Shown here: one piece after another, positions 13,773 to 13,977 of the stretch
Layout: each line of letters starts with the position of its first letter
Position numbering within the stretch: position 1 is the stretch's first letter
Assembly: GCA_900549805.1 (NCBI GenBank)
Contig: URPV01000028.1
Location: 1-13,977 of the forward strand
Reading direction: 5' to 3'
Origin: an uncultured Veillonella sp.
GTDB lineage: Bacteria > Bacillota > Negativicutes > Veillonellales > Veillonellaceae
DNA: 13,977 bases
The notes under the pieces: generated by a model
What the model saw: only the letters and a program-made list of their open reading frames with translations
The model's database searches: none
What the model was told of the DNA's origin: nothing
Made by a program: the position numbers and the translations under genes

Positions 13773-13977
13773 ATGCGCCTGATTGTTGTGGACGATGAGT
13801 CCCTTATCCGTATGGATTTGGTGGATATATTAGAAGCTGCTGGCCATCAGGTCCTGGCCCAAGGGACCAATGGGGTAGAGGCCATTGCATTGGCTAAGGA
13901 ACACCAGCCAGATGTCATCCTCAAGGATGTAAAAAGGCCAGAATCGCAAGGTAATGAAGCGGGCCAACAACATGCAC
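13773..13977 (+). CDS. Response regulator receiver domain, PdtaR/ANTAR-type (3' end missing)
   Basis: The gene starts with AAAGGAGG (13761-13768) and ATG 13773 and is cut by the window edge after 68 codons. Seen: RLIVVDDESLIRMDLVDILEAAG, a CheY-like start with the acidic pair Asp7-Asp8, and the phosphoacceptor Asp52 in PDVILKDVKRP. The phrase SLIRMDL and the PdtaS-like kinase just upstream point to the ANTAR class, which binds paired hexaloop RNA hairpins and prevents termination; the ANTAR domain itself would lie beyond the window, so this is inference. From about residue 51 the sequence departs from the family in a way that suggests sequence error (see findings). The 113-bp gap before it is T-rich but shows no convincing terminator or promoter. 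Confidence 0.85.
   Translation, partial: MRLIVVDDESLIRMDLVDILEAAGHQVLAQGTNGVEAIALAKEHQPDVILKDVKRPESQGNEAGQQHA

Noticed and set aside
1..13977. Mobile elements, phage genes, toxin-antitoxin or defence systems
   Set aside because: All genes of reasonable length are recognised housekeeping, envelope or signalling genes; no transposase, integrase, terminal inverted repeats or attachment-site duplication near the tRNA was seen.

Overview
The window looks like chromosomal sequence from a diderm Firmicute of the class Negativicutes (a Veillonella/Dialister-like bacterium). This is inferred from content, not from a database match. It carries an outer-membrane TonB-dependent receptor and a complete ExbB-ExbD-TonB energy module, which require an outer membrane. 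It also has a Firmicute-style housekeeping block: strong AGGAGG ribosome-binding sites, tight same-strand operons, a GerMN-domain lipoprotein and a HisKA_2 kinase paired with an ANTAR-type response regulator. Every gene is on the + strand. I see no insertion sequence, phage gene, CRISPR array or other sign of recent transfer, and no geneless stretch reaches 300 bases.

Layout: (1) 3-1100, 3' part of a TonB-dependent receptor. (2) 1229-2942, exbB-exbD-tonB, preceded by a candidate Fur-type box overlapping a promoter and by a perfect 11-bp inverted repeat, and followed by a set of mutually exclusive hairpins. (3) 3165-3248, a solitary tRNA-Leu(CAA) with its own promoter and a textbook terminator. 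(4) 3421-6328, acpS, the bifunctional NAD(P)HX repair gene and a secreted metallo-beta-lactamase-fold lipoprotein. (5) 6467-8173, an AMIN-domain cell-wall amidase (TTG start, leader of about 120 nt) and a GerMN lipoprotein, ending in a terminator. (6) 8310-13659, one long transcription unit: thiL, tsaE, tsaB, a short degenerate tandem repeat, rimI, tsaD and a PdtaS-like histidine kinase. (7) 13773-end, the 5' part of a PdtaR/ANTAR-type response regulator, cut off by the window edge.

How the genes fit together: ExbB, ExbD and TonB use the proton gradient to power transport through receptors such as the one just upstream, so the first block is an uptake system that may be iron-regulated. TsaE, TsaB and TsaD are three of the four core proteins that make the t6A modification at position 37 of ANN-decoding tRNAs; TsaC is not in this window. 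RimI is a usual neighbour of TsaB/TsaD. ThiL makes thiamine diphosphate. AcpS activates acyl carrier protein, and the NAD(P)HX enzyme repairs damaged cofactors. The amidase and GerMN lipoprotein act in the envelope. The kinase/regulator pair would control RNA-level antitermination if the missing half of the regulator carries an ANTAR domain.

I did not find a clearly new biological system; most of the window is recognisable core genome. The observations best worth following up are regulatory or structural: the switching hairpins after tonB, the roughly 14-bp repeats between tsaB and rimI, the Fur-like box at exbB, and a likely stretch of sequence error at the right-hand edge.
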